A DNA stretch of 64,000 nt, taken from positions 167,899 through 231,898 of the forward strand of contig NZ_LMAK01000011.1 in assembly GCF_001439665.1 (NCBI RefSeq), given 5' to 3'. Positions 18,702-28,400 of the stretch are shown here, in pieces. Source of the stretch: Formosa algae (GTDB lineage Bacteria > Bacteroidota > Bacteroidia > Flavobacteriales > Flavobacteriaceae). Below the pieces are notes generated by a model. That model worked only from the letters and a program-made list of their open reading frames with translations. It did no database searches and had not been told where the DNA came from. Numbering within the stretch: the first letter of the stretch is position 1; the number at the start of each line of letters is the position of its first letter. The position numbers were made by a program, and so were the translations under genes.

Positions 18702-18737
18702 AAAAAAGCCTCAAACTATATAGTTTGAGGCTTTTTT
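18702..18737. terminator. bidirectional terminator after the C1 peptidase
   Basis: A 17-bp perfect palindrome AAAAAAGCCTCAAACTA (18702-18718) and its complement are separated by two bases. In practice it forms a shorter stem with a small AT loop. It serves the peptidase gene and the convergent S1-domain gene. Confidence 0.88.
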
Positions 18738-18756
18738 ATTTTATGTATTGTAATAT

Positions 18757-19587
18757 CTAAACAAGATAAATACCATCGTCTTTAATTTCGATTAAGCGCT
18801 TTTTATAAAGTGTTCCAACAGCTTTTTTAAAGTTCTTCTTACTCATTTGTAACGTCTCTTTAATAGCTTCAGGAGCAGATTTATCGGTTAAATTAAGGTA
18901 ACCACTATTATCTTCTAATTCTTTCATAATTAAATCGGCATTAGGCTCAATACTTCTATACCCAATTTTCCCCAACATAATATCTAACTTATTATCTGGG
19001 CGCACTTTTTTAACTATACCTTTAAGTCTATCGCCAACACTTAAATCTTGGAAAATATCGTCTTTAAAAATAAGTCCTGTGTGTACTTTATTAACGATAA
19101 CATTCATTCCAATGTCTGAAGGATGTGACACAATTAAGTCAACTTCATCAAAAGGAGCAACAGTTAATTCTTTATTGCTTAAGAAATGATTGGTTTTACT
19201 TGATGCCACCAAACGATTACTGACCTCATCCTCGTAACAATACACTAAATACCAGCCACCTTTTTTCATTTTAAAAGCTTGTTCTTTAAACGGGCAAAAT
19301 AATTCTTTTACTAATCCCCAGTCTAAGAAAGCTCCATAATCGTTAGTTTGATTACATCGTAATAAGGCAAAATCACCTTTTTTAATATAAGGTTTATCGG
19401 TAGTCGCAATAATGCGTTCTTCATTATCTAAATACACAAAAACTTCAATATCGTCCCCTATCTCAAAAGATTCAGGAACATAACGGTTTGGTAATAAAAC
19501 GTCGTTATTCTCGTCGTCTCCTAAAAACAATCCCGGTTCGGTATCGCGTAAAATGGTTAATGTGTTGTATTCTCCTAATTGTATCAT
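18757..19587 (-). CDS. CvfB-like S1 RNA-binding protein
   Basis: A 276-residue protein with three S1-like OB domains (about 1-65, 66-140 and 145-210) followed by a winged helix (about 220-276). Recognisable segments are LFLGDDENNDVLLPNRYVP, YGAFLDWGLVKELFCPFKEQ and the final ISLM-like GTLYKKRLIEIKDDG. This matches CvfB/YitL, an RNA-binding regulator family. It is downstream of menD by about 60 bp on the same strand and may be cotranscribed with it. No link to menaquinone is known to me. Confidence 0.88.
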   Translation of the reverse strand: MIQLGEYNTLTILRDTEPGLFLGDDENNDVLLPNRYVPESFEIGDDIEVFVYLDNEERIIATTDKPYIKKGDFALLRCNQTNDYGAFLDWGLVKELFCPFKEQAFKMKKGGWYLVYCYEDEVSNRLVASSKTNHFLSNKELTVAPFDEVDLIVSHPSDIGMNVIVNKVHTGLIFKDDIFQDLSVGDRLKGIVKKVRPDNKLDIMLGKIGYRSIEPNADLIMKELEDNSGYLNLTDKSAPEAIKETLQMSKKNFKKAVGTLYKKRLIEIKDDGIYLV

Positions 19588-19647
19588 GCCGCAAAGGTAA
19601 TAATATTAGTTGTTGTATTTACTAAAAGTTAAAGTTGCCGATTGCAA

Positions 19648-21396
19648 TTATTTTAAAGCCTTAAAATAATCAATTAAAACAGTATCATTTATCGTTGAAG
19701 GCGTAAAAATCTCCAATACTTTAGGTGATGTAGAGTTTTCATAAAACGCACTTAATTCTGATATTAATTCATTTTCATTTGATGCTGATTGATATTTAAA
19801 CCCATACATTTCAGATAATTGCTTAGCTGTTAAAAGGTGTTTTGTTTCAAAATAATAATCAAAATTTTCAGTGTTTTTATGTCCAGGTAAAATTCTAAAA
19901 ATACCACCACCTTCGTTATTTATAACAATAATTCTAAAACTTGATGGAATATAATTATTCCACAACGCATTACTATCATAGAAGAAACTTAAATCTCCAG
20001 AAATAAGTGTTGTAGGTTTGCTATTTGCCACTGCACAACCAATAGCTGTAGATGTACTTCCGTCAATACCGCTAGTCCCACGATTGCAAAACACCTCAAC
20101 ATCATTTGGTAAATGAAACAACTGAGCATAGCGAATTGTAGAACTGTTTCCTAATTGTAAAACGGAGTCTTTTCGTAATGTTTTCAGCAAGATATCGAAA
20201 ACTTTAAAATCACTATACACACTATCTTTAACATAAGCTTCGTGTCTTACATTTCGTAATAACTGTATTTTATCCCAATAGGCATTATAACCACTATCTA
20301 TAACTGTAGTGCGATTTAATAATTGTCTAAAAAACTGATTTGGAGTTATTTTAATCGCTTTACTTAAACTAAAAAAGGTGTTGTTTGCTTTTTGTAAACC
20401 TACATGCCAATGCTGTTTTGGTTTGTATTGTCTTAAAAAAGCTTTTATGCGTTTAGATACAATAAGGCCACCAAAGGTTAATAAAATATCTGGCTGCAAT
20501 GCTTTAAATTCATCTGCTGTTAAAGGCGTAATCATTTTATCTATGCCTGGAAAAAAACGCTCATGATGTAAATTAGATGTTGTTTCTGTAAATACCACCA
20601 CACTATCATCTTCAGCTAAAACATCTAAAAATTTTTGTTCAATGTCATTGGGTCCGTTTACCCCAACAAGAATCAATTTGCGTTCTGCAATGTCCCAATC
20701 GTTTGCACAAAATTCAATAGTTTCAAAATCTAATTCTAAAGTTTTCTCTTCAGGTTCAATAACCTTTGGTGAGACTGTTAAAGTCTCTACGCGGTCGTAT
20801 AAGGGTTCGTTAAACGGAATATTAATATGTACAGGCCCCGATTCAGTCAAGGCTATATTTAAAGCTGTATTTATTTCTGTTTCATTAATTTGCTGAACAT
20901 CTTTCTGAAGATGCAACATATCTTCTAACTTATGTTCTATGGTTTTTAACACACCCGCTAACACACGATCTTCTTTAATCGTTTTATCTAATTTTAAATT
21001 AGCCGAATACAGAATATGGTTTTTAAATACATTGGGCTGATTGATGGTTTGCCCATCTCCTATGCCAATCATATGCTCTGGACGATCTGCAGATAAAACC
21101 ACTAACGGAATATTACTGTAAAAGGCTTCAGAAATGGCTGGATAATAATTTAATACTGCACTACCAGAGGTACAAGCCACAGCTACAGGCGCTTGTATTT
21201 GCTGGGCAATTCCTAAAGCAAAGAATGCAGCACAACGCTCGTCTACAACACTATAGCATTTAAAAAACGGATCGTGTGTAAATCCAATAGTTAATGGCGC
21301 ATTTCTACTCCCTGGAGAAAGCACTATATGTTTTATATTTTTGGCTTTGCACAGCTGAATCACTGTTTGGGCAAGCGGAATCTTAGGGTATATCAT
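19648..21396 (-). CDS. menD: SEPHCHC synthase
   Basis: A 582-residue thiamine-diphosphate enzyme joining isochorismate and 2-oxoglutarate. The N-terminal IKHIVLSPGSRNAPLTIGF holds the MenD arginine and the catalytic glutamate is in the VVDERCAAFFALG segment. The cofactor-binding motif is GDLSFFYDSNALWNN. Length is typical of MenD. It sits between the isochorismate synthase and the CvfB-like gene, all on the minus strand. Confidence 0.95.
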   Translation of the reverse strand: MIYPKIPLAQTVIQLCKAKNIKHIVLSPGSRNAPLTIGFTHDPFFKCYSVVDERCAAFFALGIAQQIQAPVAVACTSGSAVLNYYPAISEAFYSNIPLVVLSADRPEHMIGIGDGQTINQPNVFKNHILYSANLKLDKTIKEDRVLAGVLKTIEHKLEDMLHLQKDVQQINETEINTALNIALTESGPVHINIPFNEPLYDRVETLTVSPKVIEPEEKTLELDFETIEFCANDWDIAERKLILVGVNGPNDIEQKFLDVLAEDDSVVVFTETTSNLHHERFFPGIDKMITPLTADEFKALQPDILLTFGGLIVSKRIKAFLRQYKPKQHWHVGLQKANNTFFSLSKAIKITPNQFFRQLLNRTTVIDSGYNAYWDKIQLLRNVRHEAYVKDSVYSDFKVFDILLKTLRKDSVLQLGNSSTIRYAQLFHLPNDVEVFCNRGTSGIDGSTSTAIGCAVANSKPTTLISGDLSFFYDSNALWNNYIPSSFRIIVINNEGGGIFRILPGHKNTENFDYYFETKHLLTAKQLSEMYGFKYQSASNENELISELSAFYENSTSPKVLEIFTPSTINDTVLIDYFKALK

Positions 21397-21448
21397 TCTA
21401 AAAACTTAGCACTTCAAAAATACGAAAAGCCGAACTCAAATAAAATGA

Positions 21449-22567
21449 TTAGAGTATGTTTTTCATGGTTGATGTTTTACTAACTGTTTCCTCCCATTCT
21501 GCTTCGGGATTAGAATCTTTTGTAATGCCACCACCAACATACAACGCCACTTTATTTGGTAACACTTGCATACAACGCAAATTCACGTATAAATTGGTAA
21601 CCGATTTTACCGTTGCATAGACGTTATTTTCAACATTTCTTCGATTTGTATTTCGTGTCTGTCGCTTTTTAAAATGCAACTCACCCATAAATCCGGAATA
21701 AAACTCACGGTTATACGTTTCATGATTCAAAATAAATGCTTTCGCTTCTGCTTTTGGTAAACCGCAAACCGCAGGGGTTGGATGTAATGCCCGTACAATT
21801 TTTAATAAGCCTGAATGCTCCTTCCCTAAGCGTGCCGAAATTTGAGTTTGCAAATGCAATAAACCCCCAGCTCTTACCGTCCGTCGTTCAGAAGTAGAAA
21901 TTTGTTCTACCTCAGCTTCTAAATTAGACACAATATAATCGGTTACAAATTGCTGTTCCTGTTCTTCTTTGGTTCCCCAACTTACATCTGTGGTTCCCTT
22001 ATAGACTTGCGTTCCTGCCAATGCCATGGTCGACAAGCGTTGTCCTTCAATTTTCAAAAGGGTTTCAGGTGTTGCCCCTAACCAAAGTCCGATTTTAGGA
22101 TGATACCAACAATACACAAAAGCGGTTTTATAGGTAGATAGTAAGCGTTTAAACACCTCGAAAACCTGAAAATTTTCATTCGTCATATAATCTGGTCTGG
22201 ATAGCACCACTTTTTTTAAATCAGAATCTTTTATCGTAGCTATCGCTTGTTCTATCGTATTTATATATTCTACTTTCTGATCTGAAGAAGATGAAAATTT
22301 AGAAGTATCTGTTAATAGCTCTTCTCCTTCAAAATGATCACAATATCCAACCTCTGCCTGATCTAAAGGCATTAAAATCATTTTTGAAGAATCATCGAAA
22401 GGCGCAAAAACAAATCCTGCTTCAGACAAATCTTTTGTTTCATATAACACATCGTCATTTTGAAACACTGCATTTACACGATCTTCATTAGGTTTCCTAT
22501 ACGCGACAAAAGGTAAAGCGTCTTGAAACTGAGCGTTTAGACTTTCAAAAAAATCATCTTGATGCAT
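21449..22567 (-). CDS. menF: isochorismate synthase (chorismate-binding enzyme)
   Basis: A 372-residue chorismate-utilising enzyme of the MenF/EntC group. The C-terminal ADC/isochorismate synthase core has GATPETLLKIEGQRLSTMALAGT, then EEQQFVTDYIV, LHPTPAVCGLPKAEA and FYSGFMGE, with the conserved catalytic Lys and Glu residues. The context immediately before menD fixes its role as the first committed step to menaquinone. It starts 3 bp after the thioesterase stop codon, so the pair is translationally coupled. Confidence 0.93.
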   Translation of the reverse strand: MHQDDFFESLNAQFQDALPFVAYRKPNEDRVNAVFQNDDVLYETKDLSEAGFVFAPFDDSSKMILMPLDQAEVGYCDHFEGEELLTDTSKFSSSSDQKVEYINTIEQAIATIKDSDLKKVVLSRPDYMTNENFQVFEVFKRLLSTYKTAFVYCWYHPKIGLWLGATPETLLKIEGQRLSTMALAGTQVYKGTTDVSWGTKEEQEQQFVTDYIVSNLEAEVEQISTSERRTVRAGGLLHLQTQISARLGKEHSGLLKIVRALHPTPAVCGLPKAEAKAFILNHETYNREFYSGFMGELHFKKRQTRNTNRRNVENNVYATVKSVTNLYVNLRCMQVLPNKVALYVGGGITKDSNPEAEWEETVSKTSTMKNIL

Positions 22568-22570
22568 GGA

Positions 22571-22993
22571 CTACTTTTTAGGTAAGGTAATAGTTGATAA
22601 TTTACAAAGTGAAATTAAATTATCATCGTCGTCTGTTACTCGAATATCAATAAGCTGTGTGGTTCTGCCTTTATGGATAAATGAAGCTTTAGCATAGACA
22701 TATCCGGACGTCACACTTTTTAAATGATTGGCCGTAATTTCAATACCACGGACAAAAAATGCATTCGTATCTAAAAATATATGAGATGCAAAACTACCAA
22801 CACTTTCTGCTAAAGCAGCCGTTGCACCACCATGTAACACACCATCTGGCTGATATACTCTGGAATTTACTGGCATCTTAGCGACCAATGTGTCCTCTGT
22901 ATAATCAACAATTTCAATTTGCAACGTTTCCATTAGTGTGTTTTTACAAGCGGCATTGGCTCGTTTTAGCACATCTTCTTTTGTTGGTTTCAT
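22571..22993 (-). CDS. PaaI-type hotdog thioesterase, probable DHNA-CoA hydrolase
   Basis: A 140-residue hotdog thioesterase. The HGGATAALAESVGS helix, starting with the His-Gly-Gly motif and the catalytic Glu, is typical of the PaaI/YdiI family. The start at 22993 (MKPTKEDVLKRA) is chosen over the longer frame. Because it is directly upstream of the isochorismate synthase and menD, hydrolysis of 1,4-dihydroxy-2-naphthoyl-CoA (MenI role) is the best guess. The sequence alone would also allow other aryl-CoA substrates. Confidence 0.85.
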   Translation of the reverse strand: MKPTKEDVLKRANAACKNTLMETLQIEIVDYTEDTLVAKMPVNSRVYQPDGVLHGGATAALAESVGSFASHIFLDTNAFFVRGIEITANHLKSVTSGYVYAKASFIHKGRTTQLIDIRVTDDDDNLISLCKLSTITLPKK

Positions 22994-23055
22994 ATAAAAC
23001 GTATATTTAGAACTACAAAAGTACAAAACGTGTTGCAGATAAATTCATCCCGCTT

Positions 23056-23637
23056 ATGAACATTCAACAATTAGAAGATAGTCGTGTAAAACTCACCCTT
23101 TTAGGATTAAGTAATTATAAGTATGTTACCGACATTGCAAGTCAGAAAGATTTGGTTCAATATTCGCCTTCTCATATATCTAATCCAGAAGCATTAAGAG
23201 CTTATGTACAAACTGCTGTCGATGGCTATTACCATAAAACCTGTATTCCTTTTCTGGTATTCGACAAATCTAAAAATGCATATGCCGGTTGTACGCGTTT
23301 TATGAATATAGATAGTAAAAATAAAGTATTAGATATTGGCGCAACATGGATTGGATACGAATTCCAAGGCACTGGACTAAATAAACACATGAAATATTTG
23401 ATGCTGAAGTATGCTTTTGAAAATTTAAAGTTCGAAAAAGTAGAATTTAAAGCAGATGAACGCAATATACGGTCTAGAAAAGCCATTGAGTATGTTGGTG
23501 GTTCTTTAGAAGGTATTCTAAGACAGAATATCTATTTACTAAACGGATACAAACGAAACACATGCATTTATGGTATTTTAAACACAGAATGGGATGCTTT
23601 GAAAGCTACCGTTTTTAAAGATTTTGAAGCTGAATAA
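23056..23637 (+). CDS. GNAT N-acetyltransferase, RimJ/RimL-like
   Basis: A 193-residue GNAT acetyltransferase. The acetyl-CoA-binding region is around IGATWIGYEFQGTGLNKHMKYLML, followed by VEFKADERNIRSRKAIEYVGG, as in the RimJ/RimL ribosomal protein acetyltransferase branch. The substrate is unknown. It is transcribed away from the menaquinone cluster and ends two bases from the convergent nitronate monooxygenase gene. Confidence 0.87.
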   Translation: MNIQQLEDSRVKLTLLGLSNYKYVTDIASQKDLVQYSPSHISNPEALRAYVQTAVDGYYHKTCIPFLVFDKSKNAYAGCTRFMNIDSKNKVLDIGATWIGYEFQGTGLNKHMKYLMLKYAFENLKFEKVEFKADERNIRSRKAIEYVGGSLEGILRQNIYLLNGYKRNTCIYGILNTEWDALKATVFKDFEAE

Positions 23638-23638
23638 A

Positions 23639-24586
23639 CTAATGTACGAGTTTAGAAACAATATCTTTTACTGGTAGCACCGACGTTGTATACTCTATAC
23701 TTGGTCCAGCTACCCAAACCGTTTTATACGTTACTTCTTTGGCCGCTTTTTCTGTCGCTTTCATACCTATAGCAAACCGCATCATCTTCACCCATTTTTT
23801 TAGGCTTTTGTTTTTGTTTAGAAGCTTTTCGTACCAAGGCTGACTCGTTCCTGTTTTCTGAACGTATGGTGTATTAATTACCGTACATGGTGTTCCTGAA
23901 ATACGTTCCGTCATTACGATATCTTTGGCACCGTAATCTACACAAGCTTGTTTATATTCGTCTGTGACACCTGCTTCTATAGAGGCGATAAACGGACTCC
24001 CTACAGATACGCCTTCGGCACCTAATTGAAGCATACGATCTACATCTGCTTTTCGTCCCACACCTCCTGCCGAAATTACTGGAATATTACAATGCTTAGT
24101 TAACTCTGCTAGTAAGGTTTCTGGCGATAACCCACCGCGATGTCCACCAGCTTGATTGTTAACCGCAATTATGGCATCTGCACCAAGATCTTCCACTTTA
24201 TTAGCAAACTTTAAATCGGTTACATCACAGAATACTTTAATACCTACGTCGTGCGCTTTTTTAATGGTTTCCTCTGGACTTCCTAAAGAGGTAATTATAA
24301 AATCGCAACCGGCTTCACAAAGCACGTTTAACTGATCTTTATATTTGATGTTCGATTTATTGACTATCAAATTAAAACCGAAGGCACCACCCTTAACTTT
24401 AGCTACTTTTAACTCTTGTATGGCTTGTTTTAATTCATCTAAAGTTCTGTAGTTTAATGCCGGAATACAACCTGCGACACCACTTTCCATGCCTGCTTTA
24501 ACCATGGCCACATTTGAAACTAAAAACATGGGTGCCTGAATTATAGGATGTGTAATCTGAAGTAACTCTGTTAGTTTTGTTTGCAT
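23639..24586 (-). CDS. nitronate monooxygenase family flavoprotein
   Basis: A 315-residue TIM-barrel FMN enzyme of the 2-nitropropane dioxygenase/nitronate monooxygenase group. The N-terminal HPIIQAPMFLVSN, NNQAGGHRGG with the catalytic-site His, and SAGGVGRKADVDRMLQLGAEGVSVGSPF phosphate-binding segments are clear. It likely oxidises nitronates such as propionate 3-nitronate, or acts as a related flavin reductase. It is a single gene on the minus strand. Confidence 0.88.
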   Translation of the reverse strand: MQTKLTELLQITHPIIQAPMFLVSNVAMVKAGMESGVAGCIPALNYRTLDELKQAIQELKVAKVKGGAFGFNLIVNKSNIKYKDQLNVLCEAGCDFIITSLGSPEETIKKAHDVGIKVFCDVTDLKFANKVEDLGADAIIAVNNQAGGHRGGLSPETLLAELTKHCNIPVISAGGVGRKADVDRMLQLGAEGVSVGSPFIASIEAGVTDEYKQACVDYGAKDIVMTERISGTPCTVINTPYVQKTGTSQPWYEKLLNKNKSLKKWVKMMRFAIGMKATEKAAKEVTYKTVWVAGPSIEYTTSVLPVKDIVSKLVH

Positions 24587-24722
24587 AATATTAGAACATC
24601 GGTTCTAACAAATATAATTGAATTTTATTATGCATGCATAATTTTATTATAGATTTATGATGCTTATAACTCCAAATCTGACTTTTAAGAGATCGTTTTT
24701 GATACTTGGTTTAAAAGAAAAA

Positions 24723-24749
24723 ACGCTCCAAAAAGAGATTCTGGAGCGT
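24723..24749 (-). terminator. terminator of the heavy-metal operon
   Basis: ACGCTCCA (24723-24730) pairs with TGGAGCGT (24742-24749) over an 11-nt loop. On the minus strand it is followed by TTTTTT. It lies 26 bp after the P-type ATPase stop. Confidence 0.8.
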
Positions 24750-24774
24750 ATAATGATTTATATGATGAAAATAA

Positions 24775-26706
24775 TTAATCCCAATGCATATGTTGCAACC
24801 TTACCGCATTTAAAATAGCGAGTAAAGCCACTCCAACATCTGCAAATACCGCTTCCCACATGGTTGCTAATCCGCCTGCGCCAAGAATCAATACAACGAT
24901 TTTAATACCAAAAGCTAAAACTATATTTTGCCAAACGATGGCTCGCGTAGAACGTCCTATTTTTATCGCTTGTGCAATTTTTGAAGGCTGATCAGTTTGA
25001 ATAATCACATCAGCAGTTTCTATAGCCACATCACTTCCCAATCCGCCCATCGCAATCCCAACATCACTAGTCGCTAAAACAGGAGCATCATTAATCCCAT
25101 CTCCCACAAAAGCCACTTTATATTTGGGATTCTGCTTCATATTTTCGACTTCATTTAGTTTGTCCTCTGGTAATAAACCACCTTTAGCGGTTTTAATATT
25201 TAATTCTGATGCCACCTGTTGTGTGATACTTTCTTTATCTCCCGACAGCATTACAATATCCCGAATACCAGCCTCATGTAATTTAGTTATGGCATCTTTT
25301 GCATCTTCTTTTAAAGCATCAGCAATCACAATATACCCTGAAAACTGTGCATTAATAGCTACAAACACCACCGTTTCAACAATAACTTGCGTTTCTGATG
25401 GAATTTGAATATTATGAGCTTGCATCAATTTAGCATTTCCTACCAAAACAGGTGTTCCATGAACAGTACCGCTTAAACCTTGTCCTGCAATTTCTTTAAC
25501 ATCTACAGCCTCCTGAACCTGTTCAATTTTATAATCTAAAATGGCTTTTGCTATGGGATGCGTCGATTTGGTTTCTATTGCCATCACATAGCTCATAAAT
25601 TCATGTTCTTCTATTTGAAACGTTTTAATGGTTTTAATTTGAAAAACGCCTTGAGTTAATGTTCCCGTTTTATCCATAACCACAGCATTCACCTTACTAA
25701 TCGTATCGAGAAATGAAGCACCTTTAAATAAAATCCCGTGTTTAGACGCGGCTCCTAGCCCGCCAAAATACCCTAGTGGAATAGAAATCACCAACGCACA
25801 CGGACAAGAAATTACCAAGAAAATTAACGCACGATAGAGCCAATCGCCAAACACATAATCCGATACAAAGAAGTATGGCAATACCGTAATTCCTATCGCC
25901 AAGTACACCACGATTGGCGTATACACTTTAGCAAATTTCCGGATGAATAATTCCGTTTTAGACTTTCTAGCCGTTGCATTCTGAACCAATTCTAGAATTC
26001 TAGCAATAGAACTGTCTTTGAAAATTTTAGTCACCTCAACTTCAATAACGCCTTCTAAATTAATGCTACCTGCATAAACATGATCACCTTTAGCCATGCG
26101 ATCTGGTTTACTTTCTCCCGTTAGTGCGGCTGTATTTAAGGATGCATTATTAGAAAGCAAGATACCATCCAAAGGGATTTTTTCGCCTACGCGGACTTGT
26201 ATCCTTTCTCCTATGCCAACTTGTTCAGGATTAGCTGAAATATACTTTGAGTCCCGATATACAAACGCTTCTTTAGGACGCACATCTAACAAGGCTTTAA
26301 TATTCCCTCTGGCTTTAGTCACCGCGACATCCTGAAATAATTCACCAATAGTGTAAAACAACATCACAGTGACACCTTCTGGATACTCACCCAAAGCAAA
26401 TGCACCTAATGTGGCAATACTCATTAAAAAGAATTCAGTGAAAAATTCGCCCGCTCTTATACTGCTCCAGCTCGCCTTCAATACAGGTAAACCAACTGGA
26501 ATATACGCTCCTAAAAACCAAATTAATCGAATATAGTCCTTAAAAAATGGAAGCTCGTAATAATCCAGCGCAAGCCCGATAATTAATAAAGCAAAACTAA
26601 TTATAGCGGGCAAGTATATATTATTTGAAGAAGACTCTTCTTGGGTATGACAGTGTGCGCTACCACAACAATGTCCTTGTTCTGTTTCTGTATGTACGTC
26701 ACTCAT
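24775..26706 (-). CDS. heavy-metal translocating P1B-type ATPase (Zn/Cd/Pb type)
   Basis: A 643-residue inner-membrane metal exporter. The transport-site motif is ISCPCALVISIP in TM6. The phosphorylation motif is MDKTGTLT with Asp345, and KSTHPIAKAI is the P1B-specific His-Pro element. The usual N-terminal ferredoxin-like metal-binding domain is replaced by a short Cys/His-rich tail (HCCGSAHCHTQ, about residues 11-22). CPC together with a conserved Lys/Asp in the last helices favours zinc or cadmium. It is the last gene of the DUF6660-like / RND / adaptor / Fur / ATPase operon. Confidence 0.93.
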   Translation of the reverse strand: MSDVHTETEQGHCCGSAHCHTQEESSSNNIYLPAIISFALLIIGLALDYYELPFFKDYIRLIWFLGAYIPVGLPVLKASWSSIRAGEFFTEFFLMSIATLGAFALGEYPEGVTVMLFYTIGELFQDVAVTKARGNIKALLDVRPKEAFVYRDSKYISANPEQVGIGERIQVRVGEKIPLDGILLSNNASLNTAALTGESKPDRMAKGDHVYAGSINLEGVIEVEVTKIFKDSSIARILELVQNATARKSKTELFIRKFAKVYTPIVVYLAIGITVLPYFFVSDYVFGDWLYRALIFLVISCPCALVISIPLGYFGGLGAASKHGILFKGASFLDTISKVNAVVMDKTGTLTQGVFQIKTIKTFQIEEHEFMSYVMAIETKSTHPIAKAILDYKIEQVQEAVDVKEIAGQGLSGTVHGTPVLVGNAKLMQAHNIQIPSETQVIVETVVFVAINAQFSGYIVIADALKEDAKDAITKLHEAGIRDIVMLSGDKESITQQVASELNIKTAKGGLLPEDKLNEVENMKQNPKYKVAFVGDGINDAPVLATSDVGIAMGGLGSDVAIETADVIIQTDQPSKIAQAIKIGRSTRAIVWQNIVLAFGIKIVVLILGAGGLATMWEAVFADVGVALLAILNAVRLQHMHWD

Positions 26707-26776
26707 CTTTAAATTGTTTTAATATGAACTAATAATACTTCAAAGGTGACCATTATATCCATGCAATGGAAGTGCA

Positions 26777-27193
26777 TTAATCGCAATTACATTTATCACA
26801 AGTTCCTTTAACCACTAAATTAACATGTTCGGCAACAAATCCCTTTGGGACTTTAATTTTCGGAATTTTATGATCGGTTAAACAAATTGTAGCACCACAT
26901 TCGGTACAATGAAAATGAAGATGTAAATCGGTTTCTAAATCGCAATGGCAGTTGGGTTCGCATAAGGCATATTTAGTGACTCCTGTTCCATCGTCTATTT
27001 GATGGACAATCTCTTTATCTTCAAACGTCTTTATGGTGCGATAAAGCGTTGTTCTGTCTGCTTTATCGAATGCATTCTCGATATCACTCAGGGTAACAGC
27101 AACGTCTTTATCTGATAAAAAATTATAAATAAGTATGCGCATCGCGGTGACACGAATACTTTTAGATTCTAAAAATGTTTCTACTCCTTGCAT
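26777..27193 (-). CDS. Fur-family transcriptional regulator
   Basis: A 138-residue metalloregulator with an N-terminal winged helix (AMRILIYNFLSDKDVAVTLSDIE, then ADRTTLYRTIKTFEDKEIV) and a C-terminal metal-binding dimer domain. Cysteine pairs are CTECGATIC and CDKCNCD, which form the structural zinc site. A His-rich stretch HLHFHCTECG gives sensor ligands. Its position between the RND adaptor and the P-ATPase suggests it senses zinc or a related metal and controls this operon. The exact metal cannot be read from sequence. Confidence 0.92.
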   Translation of the reverse strand: MQGVETFLESKSIRVTAMRILIYNFLSDKDVAVTLSDIENAFDKADRTTLYRTIKTFEDKEIVHQIDDGTGVTKYALCEPNCHCDLETDLHLHFHCTECGATICLTDHKIPKIKVPKGFVAEHVNLVVKGTCDKCNCD

Positions 27194-27196
27194 ATG

Positions 27197-28399
27197 TTAA
27201 TGATGATGTCCTGCACTCGCTTTCTTTAATTCTGCACTTAAATAATAAGCATTATTAAAAGCAAATTGTACGGTTTGATTCTGCGTTTCTAAAAAGGTAA
27301 TGGCTTGCCAATCGCCATCTTTAGCTCCAGGAATAACTTCTAAAGGTTCAAATGTCCATTCTTCTGCTTCTTGTGTGGCTCTAAACACATAAAAGCGATC
27401 ACCTTCCTTATAAATAGCTTGTTCTGGAATCGCTAAAGATTCTGTTTCATCTATCTGAATTTTACCTTTAATGTACATTCCTGGAATTAAATGCCCTTTT
27501 TCATTCTTAATTTCGGCGTGTATATGAACGGCTTTCGGATTGGATTCAAAGGTTTTACTTACGGAATAAATTTCGGCAATTAATTCGTCTTCAGGAAATG
27601 ATTGTACCGTAAATCTTACTTGTTGCCCCGTTTTAACCTGATGCACATCTTTTTCAAAAACCATTAAATCGGCATGCACATGATGTGTATTTACAATTTC
27701 GAAAACTTCTGTTTCTGGAGCTACATATTGTCCTGTTTTCACATTCACTTTCTGAACGAAACCAGCGATTGGTGTCCGTAAGCCCACACGTTGAAAAATG
27801 GTACCATTCTGAATGCTCTTCGGATTTAAATGTAATAATTGTAACTGTGCACCTAAGCCGTTTACCAAGGCTTTAGACGCTTCGTATTCAGCTTCAGCTT
27901 TTTGAAAATTAGCTCCAGATCCAACGCCTGCATCGTATAATTTTTGTTGACGTTCAAAATCCTTTTTCAAATAGTTACTGTTACTAAACGCATTTAAATA
28001 ATCGGTTTGCATTTTGATAATATTGGGATGTGTTAAATAAGCAACTACTTGTCCTTTGCTTACCTCGTCTCCTTCTATAACTTCAATAGTTGCAATATTC
28101 GCGCCAACAATAGTTGTAATTGAAGCTTCGTTTTGTGGTGGCACATCTAAAGTTCCGTTCGCTTCCACATAACCACTCATTAACCGATGCGACAACGTAT
28201 CGACTTTCATCTGTAGGGCTTTAAATTGTGATGCTTTTAAATGCACACCTTCTTCCTCTTCATGTTCCCCATGATCGTCGTGTTGGGTTTCTGAAGCCTC
28301 GTGAGTATCTTGTGTATTGGATGTATTAGAATCTTTAGATCCGCAACTTAACAGACTGGTAAAAAGTGTAATGACACTGATATATATAATTTTTTTCAT
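27197..28399 (-). CDS. RND efflux periplasmic adaptor (CusB/CzcB type lipoprotein)
   Basis: A 400-residue membrane-fusion protein. The start at 28399 gives a lipoprotein signal with the lipobox LLSCG (Cys19). An Asp/His/Glu-rich stretch follows (HDDHGEHEEEEG, about residues 41-52) that could bind metal. Barrel-sandwich and alpha-hairpin regions then cover about 70-230, and beta-barrel and membrane-proximal domains the rest. It ends in HHH. It is one base from the pump gene's stop codon, so the pair is translationally coupled. It links the inner-membrane pump to the outer-membrane factor. Confidence 0.92.
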   Translation of the reverse strand: MKKIIYISVITLFTSLLSCGSKDSNTSNTQDTHEASETQHDDHGEHEEEEGVHLKASQFKALQMKVDTLSHRLMSGYVEANGTLDVPPQNEASITTIVGANIATIEVIEGDEVSKGQVVAYLTHPNIIKMQTDYLNAFSNSNYLKKDFERQQKLYDAGVGSGANFQKAEAEYEASKALVNGLGAQLQLLHLNPKSIQNGTIFQRVGLRTPIAGFVQKVNVKTGQYVAPETEVFEIVNTHHVHADLMVFEKDVHQVKTGQQVRFTVQSFPEDELIAEIYSVSKTFESNPKAVHIHAEIKNEKGHLIPGMYIKGKIQIDETESLAIPEQAIYKEGDRFYVFRATQEAEEWTFEPLEVIPGAKDGDWQAITFLETQNQTVQFAFNNAYYLSAELKKASAGHHH

Positions 28400-28400
28400 C

